From positions 1-41,661 of the forward strand of contig DKCU01000055.1 in NCBI GenBank assembly GCA_002451555.1: a DNA stretch of 41,661 nucleotides. The letters run 5' to 3'. The DNA is from Candidatus Segatella albertsiae (GTDB taxonomy: Bacteria > Bacteroidota > Bacteroidia > Bacteroidales > Bacteroidaceae). This document shows, piece by piece, positions 1 to 9,000 of the stretch. Both the position numbers and the translations under genes were made by a program. The first letter of the stretch is position 1, and every line of letters starts with the position of its first letter. Under the pieces are notes generated by a model. That model made no database searches and was not told where the DNA came from. It worked only from the letters and a program-made list of their open reading frames with translations.

Positions 1-2
1 CC

Positions 3-1262
3 GCCATCATCGTGGTCGATTCCGCCAAGGGTGTAGAGGCGCAGACCCGCAAACTGATGGAGGTGTGCCGTATGCGCAACACTCCTGTCATCATCTTCAT
101 CAACAAGATGGACCGCGAGGGTCGCGACCCATTCGATGTCCTCGACGAGTTGGAACAGGAACTCAAAATCAAGGTTCGTCCGCTCTCTTGGCCTATCGGA
201 CAGGGCGCTCGCTTCAAGGGAGTCTATAACATCTATGAGCACCAGCTCAACCTCTTCACGCCTAACAAGCAGCGTGTCACCGAGAAGGTGGAGGTAGATG
301 TGCAGAGCAAGGAACTGGACGAGCGAGTGGGAGAGCGTGAGGCCAACCAGTTGCGTGAGGAACTCGAGCTTGTCGATGGCGTATATCCTGAGTTTGATGT
401 GGAGACCTATCGCTCTGCCGAGGTGGCTCCAGTGTTCTTCGGTTCGGCATTGAACAACTTCGGTGTGCAGGAGCTCTTGGATTGCTTCGTGCAGATAGCG
501 CCGTCTCCAAAGCCTACGCAGGCAGAGGAGCGAGAGGTGAATCCAGAGGAGCCTAAGTTTACAGGCTTCATCTTCAAGATTACCGCCAACATCGACCCTA
601 ACCACCGTTCTTGCATCGCTTTCTGCAAGATATGTTCGGGCAAGTTTGTGAGAAATCAGCCATATTACCACGTGCGCCTCGACAAGACCGTGCGTTTCTC
701 TTCGCCAACCCAGTTTATGGCACAGCGCAAGAGCACCATTGAGGAGGCTTATCCTGGCGACATCGTGGGTTTGCCTGACAATGGAATTTTCAAGATAGGA
801 GATACCTTGACGGAGGGAGAGAAGATACACTTCCGCGGTTTGCCAAGCTTCTCTCCACTCCTCTTTAAATACATCGAGAACGATGACCCGATGAAGAGCA
901 AACAGTTCCAGAAGGGTTTGGAACAGCTCATGAACGAAGGTGTGGCTCAGCTGTTCGTCAACCAGTTCAACGGCCGTCGCATCGTGGGTACGGTGGGACA
1001 GTTGCAGTTCGAGGTCATCCAGTATCGCCTGGAGAACGAGTACAATGCCAAGTGCCGTTGGGAGCCTGTGCATCTCCACAAGGCTTGTTGGATAGAGGCC
1101 GACGATGCCCAGGAGCTGGAGAACTTCAAGAAGCGCAAGTACCAGTACATGGCAAAGGACATCGAGGGCAGAGATGTGTTCCTCGCCGACTCGGGTTATG
1201 TGCTGTCGATGGCGCAACAAGACTTCGAGCACATCAAGTTCCACTTCACTTCGGAATTCTGA
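3..1262 (+). CDS. prfC: Peptide chain release factor 3 (RF3), 5'-truncated by window edge
   Basis: RF3 is a translational GTPase that recycles RF1/RF2 from the ribosome after peptide release. The frame is open from base 3, so about 100-110 N-terminal residues (P-loop, switch I) lie outside the window; the first ATG/GTG inside it is not a start. Visible: the segment after the G3 motif (VVDSAKGVEAQT), the G4 guanine-specificity motif NKMD, the G-domain end (FFGSALNNFGVQELLD), then domain II (FTGFIFKITANIDPNHRSCI) and the RF3-type domain III up to the C-terminus FHFTSEF. The insertion after NKMD and the VGQLQFEVIQYRL segment separate RF3 from EF-G. Its TGA lies in an element, attctgataa, that recurs five more times downstream. 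Family assignment is firm. Confidence 0.95.
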   Translation, partial: AIIVVDSAKGVEAQTRKLMEVCRMRNTPVIIFINKMDREGRDPFDVLDELEQELKIKVRPLSWPIGQGARFKGVYNIYEHQLNLFTPNKQRVTEKVEVDVQSKELDERVGEREANQLREELELVDGVYPEFDVETYRSAEVAPVFFGSALNNFGVQELLDCFVQIAPSPKPTQAEEREVNPEEPKFTGFIFKITANIDPNHRSCIAFCKICSGKFVRNQPYYHVRLDKTVRFSSPTQFMAQRKSTIEEAYPGDIVGLPDNGIFKIGDTLTEGEKIHFRGLPSFSPLLFKYIENDDPMKSKQFQKGLEQLMNEGVAQLFVNQFNGRRIVGTVGQLQFEVIQYRLENEYNAKCRWEPVHLHKACWIEADDAQELENFKKRKYQYMAKDIEGRDVFLADSGYVLSMAQQDFEHIKFHFTSEF

Positions 1263-1381
1263 TAAAGGTAAAAAAGTAAAAAGGTAAAAAAGTAAAAGAA
1301 GATTCCCATAAAAAGATTCTGATAAAATAGATTCTGATAAGGGATTCTGATAAAATAGATTCTGATAAGGGATTCTGATAA
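1255..1381. repeat. Short tandem repeats seeded at the prfC stop
   Basis: The motif gattctgataa occurs at 1315, 1330, 1343, 1358 and 1371, with alternating spacing of 15 and 13 bp. The same attctgataa string covers the prfC stop codon at about 1256-1265. Between them lies a purine-rich stretch of aaggtaaaaaagt units (1264-1300). No coding potential is seen. Confidence 0.8.
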
Positions 1382-1406
1382 ATAATTCTAGCTGTATGGT
1401 TGATAC

Positions 1407-1847
1407 GGGCTGAAAGCCCAGAAGCACCAAGCCCAGGGCAGCGCCCTGGGTTGTAACAATGCATTGTTTTCGCCCTGAAAGGGCAAAAGCATTCGTTTGC
1501 AGCCTACTTTATGTTGCTTTTGCCCTTACAGGGCGACATGTTGCTGCAACTATTACCCAGGGCGTTGCCCTGGGCTTAGAGCTTCTGCCCTTACAGGGCG
1601 ACATGTTGCTGCAACTATTACCCTGGGCGTTGTGCAGGGCTTAGAGCTTTTGCCCTTACAGGGCGACATGTTGCTGCAACTATTACCCTGGGCGTTGCCC
1701 TGGGCTTAGAGTTTCTGCCCTTACAGGGCGACATGTTGCAGGAATCATTGCCCTGGGCTTAGAGCTTTTGCCCTTTCAGGGCGACATTCTTGCTTACATA
1801 TTACCTAGGGCGTTGCCCTAGGCTTGGTGCTTCTGCCCCTTCGGGGC
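1407..1847. repeat. 65-bp tandem array of alternating palindromes
   Basis: This fills most of the prfC-clc gap. Each unit has a small hairpin (GCCCT-tac-AGGGC) and a larger one (CCCAGGGC-gtt-GCCCTGGG) joined by a conserved linker containing gacatgttgctgcaac. Small hairpins start at 1522, 1587, 1652, 1717, 1770 and 1835, so the period is 65 bp with one 12-bp deletion. Diverged outliers lie at 1407 (GGGCT-gaa-AGCCC), 1432-1450 and 1472. Arms change together: 1804-1822 reads CCTAGGGC/GCCCTAGG, and 1835-1847 reads GCCCC-ttc-GGGGC. Small open frames here (about 1459-1709) are repeat artefacts. REP-like behaviour or a long structured 3' UTR are both possible. Confidence 0.9.
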
Positions 1848-1919
1848 GCATAGATTATTTCAACCGTACTGGTTGAAAAAACAATAAAAGAAATAGATAA
1901 TAGATAGGAGAGAAAAGAA

Positions 1920-3722
1920 ATGATGGATGACATGGCTGAAAGACCTGGAACGATGGCAAAGGTGGTGAACTGGCAGAAGGAGCATATCTCCGACCGCCAG
2001 ATGACGCTTGTCTTGGCCTTTTTGATAGGTGTGTTGGCTTCAGTGGCAGGCTATTTCCTGCATAGCATCGTTCATGAGATACAAGTCTTGCTTACGTCAG
2101 GATTCGAGAAGAGCACCTACAACCTGCTCTTCCTCCTCTTCCCGATCGTGGGCATCTATCTCACGTCGCTCTTCATCAAGTATGTGGTGAGAGACAATAT
2201 CTCCCATGGTATCACCCGAGTGCTCTACGCCATCTCGACCAAGCAGTCGAAGTTGAAGGCACACAACTGCTGGTCTTCCGTGGTGGCTTCCGGCATCACC
2301 ATCGGTTTCGGCGGTTCGGTGGGAGCCGAGGCGCCAATCGTGCTCACGGGTTCCGCCATCGGCAGCAACCTGGGACAGATATTCCGGATGGACAAGAAGA
2401 CGATGATCCTGTTGGTGGGATGCGGAGCGAGTGCCGCCATCGCCGGCATCTTCAAGGCGCCAATCGCCGGACTTGTTTTCACCCTTGAAGTCTTGATGGT
2501 CGATCTTTCGATGGCATCGCTCTTGCCAATCCTGATATCCTGTGTCACAGCCACTTGCTTCACCTACATCCTGATGGGCGACAAGTCGCTCTTCGACTTC
2601 ACGCTGACCAATCCGTGGGTGCTCGACCGCTTGCCGGCCTGCATATTGCTGGGAGTGTTCTGTGGATTCGTGAGCCTGTACTTCATGCGCACGATGTCGG
2701 CTTGCGAGGGGTTCTTCGCCAAGATAAGCCAGTATCCATACGTCAAGTTGCTCTTCGGAGGCATCATCCTGAGCAGTCTCATCTTCCTCTTCCCATCGCT
2801 CTATGGCGAAGGATATTCGGCGGTCAACATCCTCCTGAAGGGCAAGACAGAGGCCGACTGGGACATGGTGATGAGCAACTCGCTCTTCTATGGTCACAGC
2901 CATCTCCTGGTGCTCTACATCGGACTGGTGACGTTCACCAAGGTCTTCGCCACCTCGGCCACCAACGGCAGTGGAGGATGCGGTGGAACTTTCGCACCAT
3001 CGCTCTTCATCGGTGGTTTCGCAGGCTTCTTCTTCGCCCGGCTCTGGAACATCTACCAGGTGGGCATCTACGTGCCTGAGCAGAACTTTACCTTGATGGG
3101 TATGGCGGGTGTGATGACGGGCGTGATGCACGCACCGCTCACAGGCATCTTCCTGATAGCAGAGCTCACAGGCGGCTACCAGCTCTTCATGCCGCTGATG
3201 ATCGTCTGCATCTCCTCCTACCTCACCATCAACATCTTCGAGAGCCACAGCATCTATGCGCTCCGACTGGCTAGGGAAGGCAAGTTGCTCACTCACCACA
3301 TCGACAAGGCGGCGCTCACCCTGATGGGCATGCAAAACTTGATAGAGAAGGACTACCACCCTGTGGGGCCCGACCTACCGATGAGCAAGTTGGTGGCAGA
3401 AATCAGTCGCAGCAACAACAACTTCCTGCCAGTGCTCGATAAGGCAGGGGTGCTCATGGGCATCATCGACATTACGCGCATCCGTCATATCATCTTCCGC
3501 ACGGAATTATACTCCAAGTTCACCGTCAGGCAGTTGATGCTCCAGCCTTCGGCGGTACTCAGCGACCATGAGCCGATGAGCGAGGTGATGAGGAAGTTCG
3601 ACCAGACCGATGCCGCCCAACTCCCAGTGGTGGATATGAGCGGCGTGCTGGTGGGGTACATCAGCCGTACCAGGGTCTATTCTATGTATCGCCAAATCGT
3701 GGCGGATATGTCGGCGGAGTAA
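1920..3722 (+). CDS. CLC-family chloride channel/transporter with C-terminal CBS pair
   Basis: An integral inner-membrane anion-transport protein of 600 aa, full length for a CLC with a CBS tail. About residues 30-440 are the hydrophobic CLC core. The gating-glutamate motif appears as GSVGAEAPIV (E137), the GxFxP anion-site motif as GGTFAPSL (about 356-362), and the conserved pore tyrosine is probably in SHSIYALRL (about 433). The segment matching GSGIP of E. coli ClcA is degenerate (SHGIT, about 95-99). In the APIAGLVFTLEVLM helix the position of the ClcA internal proton glutamate (E203) is valine (V191), as in vertebrate channel-type CLCs. Two CBS-like modules occupy about 465-595. The start at 1920 has GGAGAG upstream; ATG 1923 is an alternative. 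Channel or exchanger cannot be settled from sequence. Confidence 0.92.
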   Translation: MMDDMAERPGTMAKVVNWQKEHISDRQMTLVLAFLIGVLASVAGYFLHSIVHEIQVLLTSGFEKSTYNLLFLLFPIVGIYLTSLFIKYVVRDNISHGITRVLYAISTKQSKLKAHNCWSSVVASGITIGFGGSVGAEAPIVLTGSAIGSNLGQIFRMDKKTMILLVGCGASAAIAGIFKAPIAGLVFTLEVLMVDLSMASLLPILISCVTATCFTYILMGDKSLFDFTLTNPWVLDRLPACILLGVFCGFVSLYFMRTMSACEGFFAKISQYPYVKLLFGGIILSSLIFLFPSLYGEGYSAVNILLKGKTEADWDMVMSNSLFYGHSHLLVLYIGLVTFTKVFATSATNGSGGCGGTFAPSLFIGGFAGFFFARLWNIYQVGIYVPEQNFTLMGMAGVMTGVMHAPLTGIFLIAELTGGYQLFMPLMIVCISSYLTINIFESHSIYALRLAREGKLLTHHIDKAALTLMGMQNLIEKDYHPVGPDLPMSKLVAEISRSNNNFLPVLDKAGVLMGIIDITRIRHIIFRTELYSKFTVRQLMLQPSAVLSDHEPMSEVMRKFDQTDAAQLPVVDMSGVLVGYISRTRVYSMYRQIVADMSAE

Positions 3723-3724
3723 AT

Positions 3725-3760
3725 TAAGTGAAGAGTGAAGTACGAAGAGTGAAGAATTCA
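3725..3760. repeat. Dispersed GTGAAGAGTGAAG repeat (copy 1)
   Basis: Immediately after the clc stop there are tandem copies of gtgaagagtgaag / tacgaagagtgaagaat. The same sequence recurs with more units at 33626-33709 between ruvA and sprA. It is purine-rich, non-coding and flanks genes on the same strand. Confidence 0.75.
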
Positions 3761-3816
3761 ATAGTTAAAAAGTATAGGACGATATTTAGATATATTGAAA
3801 TAAAAGGAAAGAAGGA

Positions 3817-4836
3817 ATGAAAAAAGAAGATTTGAGAATCATATTCATGGGAACCCCGGAGTTTGCGGTGGAGTCCCTCAAGAGCCTCGTGGAGGGAGGA
3901 TATAACGTGGTGGCTGTCGTTACCCAGCCCGATAAGCCTGTGGGCCGTCACCAAGACACCTTGCAGCCGTCGCAGGTGAAGCAGTACGCCCTCTCGCAGG
4001 GCTTGCCTGTGTTGCAGCCTGTCAAGATGAAGGATCCCGAGTTCGTGGAGGAGTTGCGTGGCTATCATGCCGACTTACAGGTCGTGGTGGCATTCCGTAT
4101 GTTGCCAGAGGTGGTATGGGATATGCCACGTTTCGGCACCTTCAACGTCCATGCCGCCCTGTTGCCTCAGTACCGAGGAGCGGCTCCTATCAACTGGGCT
4201 GTCATCAATGGCGAGACGGAGACGGGTGTCACCACCTTCTTCCTCGACCACGACATCGACACAGGGCGCATCATCATGCAGAAACCTTTCGCCATCCCCG
4301 ACGATGCCGACGTGGAGTATGTCTATGACGGACTGATGCACCTCGGTGCGGAGATAGCCATCGAGACCATCGACCGACTGATTGCTGCCGACGGCAACAT
4401 CGACTCGATGCCTCAGGAGGACATGATTTCTACCGATACCGTGCTCCACAGTGCGCCCAAGATATTCAAGGACACGTGTCGCATCGACTTCCGTCAGCCA
4501 GCCAAGAAGGTGTATGACTTCATCCGTGGTCTCTCGCCATATCCTGGTGCGTGGACCGAGATACAGAAGGAGGGCGGCAAGGCGCAGGTCTTGAAGATTT
4601 TCAAGGCGACAAAGACAGGCAAGGCGGTGTCGGCTTCGTCTTCGAATGGTTCTGCTACTACCTCGTTGTCCGACAATATGGTAGGAACCTTGCGAGTGGA
4701 GGGCAAGAGCTTGCAGATAGCTTGCGCCGACGAGTGGTTGCAGCTCGACACCATTCAGATAAGCGGCAAGAAGCGCATGGAGGCTCGCGACTTCCTCAAT
4801 GGAATGCGTGACATCGAACAGTACAAGAGTATTTAA
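3817..4836 (+). CDS. fmt: Methionyl-tRNA formyltransferase
   Basis: Transfers a formyl group from 10-formyl-THF to initiator Met-tRNA in the cytoplasm. At 339 aa it is near the usual 310-330. The N-terminal Rossmann-type formyltransferase domain (about 7-205) opens with IIFMGTPEFAV and carries the catalytic block FNVHAALLPQYRGAAP (N110, H112), followed by DHDIDTG with catalytic aspartate D148. The C-terminal OB-like domain spans about 225-325 (VYDFIRGLSPYPGAW, then a short Ser-rich linker). The start at 3817 has an AAGGA box 6-8 bases upstream. tsaC follows 22 bp later, suggesting co-transcription of two translation-related genes. Confidence 0.96.
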   Translation: MKKEDLRIIFMGTPEFAVESLKSLVEGGYNVVAVVTQPDKPVGRHQDTLQPSQVKQYALSQGLPVLQPVKMKDPEFVEELRGYHADLQVVVAFRMLPEVVWDMPRFGTFNVHAALLPQYRGAAPINWAVINGETETGVTTFFLDHDIDTGRIIMQKPFAIPDDADVEYVYDGLMHLGAEIAIETIDRLIAADGNIDSMPQEDMISTDTVLHSAPKIFKDTCRIDFRQPAKKVYDFIRGLSPYPGAWTEIQKEGGKAQVLKIFKATKTGKAVSASSSNGSATTSLSDNMVGTLRVEGKSLQIACADEWLQLDTIQISGKKRMEARDFLNGMRDIEQYKSI

Positions 4837-4858
4837 AATAAATAAGGAGATATTAAAA

Positions 4859-5431
4859 ATGACCCAACAAGAAGATATAAAGAATGCAGTGGAGTGTATG
4901 CGCAAGGGTGGGGTGATCCTCTATCCTACGGATACCGTGTGGGGCATCGGCTGCGATGCCACCAATGCTGAGGCAGTAGCCAAGGTGTATAAGATCAAGC
5001 AACGTGATGACAGCAAGGCACTCATCTGTCTGGTGGATAGCGCCGACCGAATGGCTCGCTACTTCCGCAATGTGCCACAGGTAGCTTGGGATTTCATCGA
5101 CGCCGCCATGCCAGTGAAGCCAACAACGGTGATTTTGGATGATGCCACAGGTATCGCCAACAATTTGGTGGCAGAGGATGGCAGCCTGGCGATGCGTGTC
5201 ACCTACGAGCCTTTCAGCAAGGAACTCTGCTATCGATTCCAGAAGCCAGTGGTCAGCACCAGTGCCAACATCAGTGGCGATCCAGCCGCCCAGAACTACG
5301 GCGACATCGACCCTAAGTTGCTGGAGATGGTCGATTATGTCTGCTGGTCTCGTCGCCAGGAGCACAAGCCACACAAGCCATCCAGCATTGTCAAGCTCTC
5401 TAAGAATGGAGAGGTGAAGGTGATCAGATAA
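4859..5431 (+). CDS. tsaC: L-threonylcarbamoyladenylate synthase (TsaC/YrdC/Sua5 family)
   Basis: Makes threonylcarbamoyl-AMP from threonine, bicarbonate and ATP, the first step of t6A37 modification of ANN-decoding tRNAs. Product 190 aa, a single YrdC domain without the Sua5 C-terminal extension. Recognisable elements are the N-terminal YPTDTVWGIGCDA, the KQRDDSKAL substrate loop and the STSANISG motif near the C-terminus. An in-frame codon at 4799 would extend it into fmt, but ATG 4859 is preceded by a clear AAGGAGA (4844-4850) and starts the domain at the usual place. It pairs with fmt as a small translation-fidelity operon that ends before the hairpin at 5742-5823. Confidence 0.93.
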   Translation: MTQQEDIKNAVECMRKGGVILYPTDTVWGIGCDATNAEAVAKVYKIKQRDDSKALICLVDSADRMARYFRNVPQVAWDFIDAAMPVKPTTVILDDATGIANNLVAEDGSLAMRVTYEPFSKELCYRFQKPVVSTSANISGDPAAQNYGDIDPKLLEMVDYVCWSRRQEHKPHKPSSIVKLSKNGEVKVIR

Positions 5432-5433
5432 GT

Positions 5434-5595
5434 TTCATAGGTGTTATAAGTAAATGCGATGCAGATTCCAATCCTATCCTTGATGAGAATGCTTACATCG
5501 AGTTGCTAAAAAAGCCTACACGCCTACATAATTCGTATAAGTCTTTGAGCCATAAAGAGTTCATGCCGTGTATGCTATTTGAAAGCCTACACTGA
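5434..5595 (+). pseudogene. Possible short coding remnant, unrecognised
   Basis: One frame after tsaC is open to TGA 5593-5595 and reads like protein (CDADSNPILDENAYIELL, then KEFMPCMLFESLH) but has no start codon. The family is not recognised. It may be the end of a decayed mobile or hypothetical gene, or chance. Confidence 0.2.
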
Positions 5596-6002
5596 AAGCA
5601 AGGAATATGATTACATTCAAGCGTGAAACAGGATTATATTCAAGGAAGAAATGGTATATCTAGTTATGAAACAATATGGATAGTAAAGAAATATAACTTT
5701 GATAAACAAGAACGTAAATTAAAGAAAGATAGAATATTAAGATAATCATAAGCACGGATTATATAATCATAAACACGGATTGTATAATCATAAGCACGGA
5801 TTATTTAATCTGTGCTTATGATTTACCAATGTTCTAAGATTTACAACATTACATACCCTGTTGTTTATGGTTTCAATAGCTCTTTCAATAGTTTTATCCC
5901 ATATATCGTGTAAGCTTAGTGTAGGCTTTTTTAAAGCATACACTGAGCAAAACCACGATAAACACTAGGGATTACCACTGATTCGTGTAGAGTGTAGGCT
6001 TT
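5507..6002. repeat. Nested inverted repeats around AAAGCCTACAC
   Basis: TAAAAAAGCCTACAC at 5507-5521 has a perfect 15-bp inverted partner at 5919-5933. AAAGCCTACACT at 5582-5593 has a 12-bp inverted partner at 5991-6002 (and again at 5918-5929). The enclosed DNA is AT-rich and has no intact gene. The layout recalls the ends of a decayed mobile element, but no transposase is visible. Confidence 0.55.
5742..5823. terminator. Hairpin terminator built from 21-bp repeats, between convergent genes
   Basis: Three tandem copies of ataatcataagcacggatt start at 5742, 5763 and 5784 (21-bp period; the middle copy has one change). The last is followed by an inverted copy, giving a 17-bp stem (5786-5802 with 5807-5823) with one G-T wobble and an ATTT loop. 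It lies between tsaC (+) and the HTCS gene (-), where a bidirectional terminator is expected. A long U-tract is lacking. Confidence 0.6.
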
Positions 6003-6055
6003 TACGTAAATAAACTTTTCGCTTATTCTTTTGGTTGCTACAGCTTACACAGATT

Positions 6056-9000
6056 TTATTCCTTTGTAGCCAGTCCTTCCTTCTCGATATATTCCTTCAC
6101 CGTCATGCCGAACTCCTTCTTGAAGCACATACTGAAGTATCTTGGGGTGCTGTATCCCACACGGAATGCCAGTTCGTTGATACGGATGAAAGGCTCTCGC
6201 TTGAGTATGTCGCAAGCCTCCTTCATGCGGATATTATTGATGAAACCCGTGATGTTCTGGCCTGTCAGGGCACGCAACTTGTTATAGAGTGTGCTGCTGC
6301 TGATGCAAAGTTCGGCTGCCAGCTCCTCTCTTCCGAATTCGCTGTCAGAGATATGCTCCTTCACCTTGTCGATGCACGATTGTACGAAGAGTTCGTTAGG
6401 GCTACTGTAATGTTGCTCCTCTAACTTGAAGTCCTTCTGTTGTTGGAATTTCTGTCGGATTCGCTGTCGGTTGGCGATGATGTTGTCGATGCGAGTCTGC
6501 AAGTCCTCCAACTTGAAAGGCTTGGTGATGTAGGCATCAGCGCCGACACGATAAGCCTCGTTGCGGTCGCTCTCTTGCGTCTTGGCTGTGAGCATGATAA
6601 CTGGCAACTGCGAGAAGTCTTCGTTTTCTTTGATCCATTTCGTCAGCTGTATTCCGTTCATGACAGGCATCATGACATCGGTCACCACTACGTCGAGCGA
6701 TGACTTCTGGATGATTTTCTGTGCCTTCTCGCCATTGTTGGCGGTTAGCACATTGTAATGTGTGCTCAGGAGACTACTCATCAAGAGAAGCAGCTCTTGG
6801 TTGTCCTCGACGATGAGCACCGTGTATTCGTTGGAACTTTGCTCGTCGTTGTTGTCCTTGTTGGAGTTCAATTGCAAGTCGGTGTTGGCTTGGCTCGTGG
6901 CCATGGCTTCCTCGCTCTTGCTTCCGGTGGAGACGATGATGTCGGTGGCAGGTGTGGAGTTGGTGTCCTCGTGCAGCAACTCAGCGTCGGTATAGCTCTC
7001 TTTATCTACAGGCAGCGTGATGGTAAACGTACTGCCCTTGCCTTCCTCGCTCTGACATAGTATCTTGCCATGGTGCAATTTTACGAGGTCATTTACCAAT
7101 GACAAGCCGATTCCTGTTCCTATGGTGTTCATCTGGCGATAGTCGCCGTCGAGGAAACGATTGTAGAGGTGCTTCATCTTATCCTTGGAAATGCCAATGC
7201 CAGTGTCGGACACGACGATGGTGGCTTGCTGGTCGGCGATGCTTACTTGCAGGCTCACCTTGCCGCCCGATGTCGTGTATTTCACAGCGTTGTTGAGCAG
7301 ATTGTAGAGCATTTTCTCCACCTTATCGGTGTCAAACCATGCGGTCTCGCCCAGGCAACTGATGTTTTGCTCGAAGGTGAGTTGCTTAGGTGTGAACATC
7401 GGCATGAGGCTGCGGGTGGTCTCTTCACAGAAGTCGCCCAACTTGCCCTTGCTTACCTTGAGCTGCAACTTGCCTGCCTGCGACTTTCTCACCTCCAATA
7501 TCTGTCTGAGCATACGTGTCAGGCGGTTGATGTTGTCGTGGATGATGTCGGTCTGTCCCAGGGCGTTAGGCGCAACGCGCTTGATGCTGTCGGTTGCTGC
7601 AGAGATGACGGTGAGCGGCGTGAGCAACTCATGGGTGATGTTGGTGAATACGACAGCCATCTGTAGGCGGTTCTTGGTGCGCAGACGCTCTCGATACCAG
7701 ACGATGGCGATGCGGACTCCTGCTATCAGCATACATATATAAATAAGGTATGCCCACCATGAAGCGTACCAAGGTGGCAGTACCTTGATCTTGATGGTGT
7801 ATGGCATTTCGCTCCAGTGTCCGTAGCTGTCGGCTGCCTTCACGTGCAACTTGTAGGTTCCCGATGGAAGGTTCTCGAATGAGGCTTGGCGTATGGATGC
7901 GTCCACAAAGTGCCACTTCTCGTCATACCCCTCCAGGTAATAGGCGTATTTGCACTGTTCGGTGTTGAGGTAGGAGAGGAGGGCGAACTCTACGGAGAAC
8001 TTGTCGATGTTGGCTGGTATGGTAATCGTGTGCATATAGCTTGGCGTGCAATCGCTTAGCTTGATGCGCAGAGTGGAGTCCAGTTCTGCATATCGCTTGC
8101 CGTCGATGAGCAAGTCGGTGATGATGATGTTGCTGTTGTGCTCGCGTGTTTGGTACCTTTTCACTTGCTCTGGAGAGAACTGGATGAAGTCGAGACCTGA
8201 GCCAAGATACATTTCTTTGCCGTACTTGAAGCATGAGTTGGCGATGAATCGGATGTTGCCCAGTCCATCTTCATGGGTATAGGTGGTGTAGTGGGAGTCC
8301 CCGTGGCTGTCGTAGTTGAGGTTGATGAGCGCATTGTCGGTAGTGAGCCAGAGAGTGCCGTTCCCATCTTCGATGATGGTGAAGATGCGGTCGATGTCCC
8401 AGTGCAGCTCTTCGTTGACGCTTACAAACTTATCTTCCTCTCGATTGTATCGGAAGAGCCCACCACTGTTGGAGATGACCCAAAGGCGGTGCTTGCTGTC
8501 TTCCAGGCATTGGGTGGCGTCATTGATCACGAAGTTGCCGTTTTCCTTATTGTACCACTTGTATTTCAATGTTCGTTCATTGGCCAGATTGCCGCTGATG
8601 CGACAGATGCCACGGTTGGAGGTGGCGAGCCAGATGTTGCCCTCATGGTCGTCTGCGATGCCGTTGACATCGGTATGCAGTAGCAAGTTGACTACCCTGC
8701 CAGATGGTAGGATATAGTCCAGGTAGTCGTTTTCTCCTATCATCTGTATCCCCTTGCGCGTTGTGAAGAATGTGTTGATGTAATTATCCTTCACCAACTG
8801 GCTGTTGAACCTATTATATAGAGTACCTTTGCCGCCTTTCAGGCTGATGATGCCATAGCCGTTGCTTGCCAGCCAGATAGAACCGTCTGGTCTTTGGCAG
8901 ATGTCGGAAACGTGTGTGTTTCGTGCATCGTAAGGCAATGCTGAAAATCCCGGTATCTCGTCGTTGATGGCAACGTGGTTTCCCACGGCGTCATATACGG

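Noticed and set aside
1459..1709. Two small + strand open frames in the prfC-clc gap
   Set aside because: They run through the 65-bp palindromic repeat and encode only the repeat.
2097..3359. Long open frame on the - strand opposite the CLC gene
   Set aside because: Codon shadow of a strongly biased gene; the product is His/Glu-rich without family features, while the + strand frame has clear CLC motifs.
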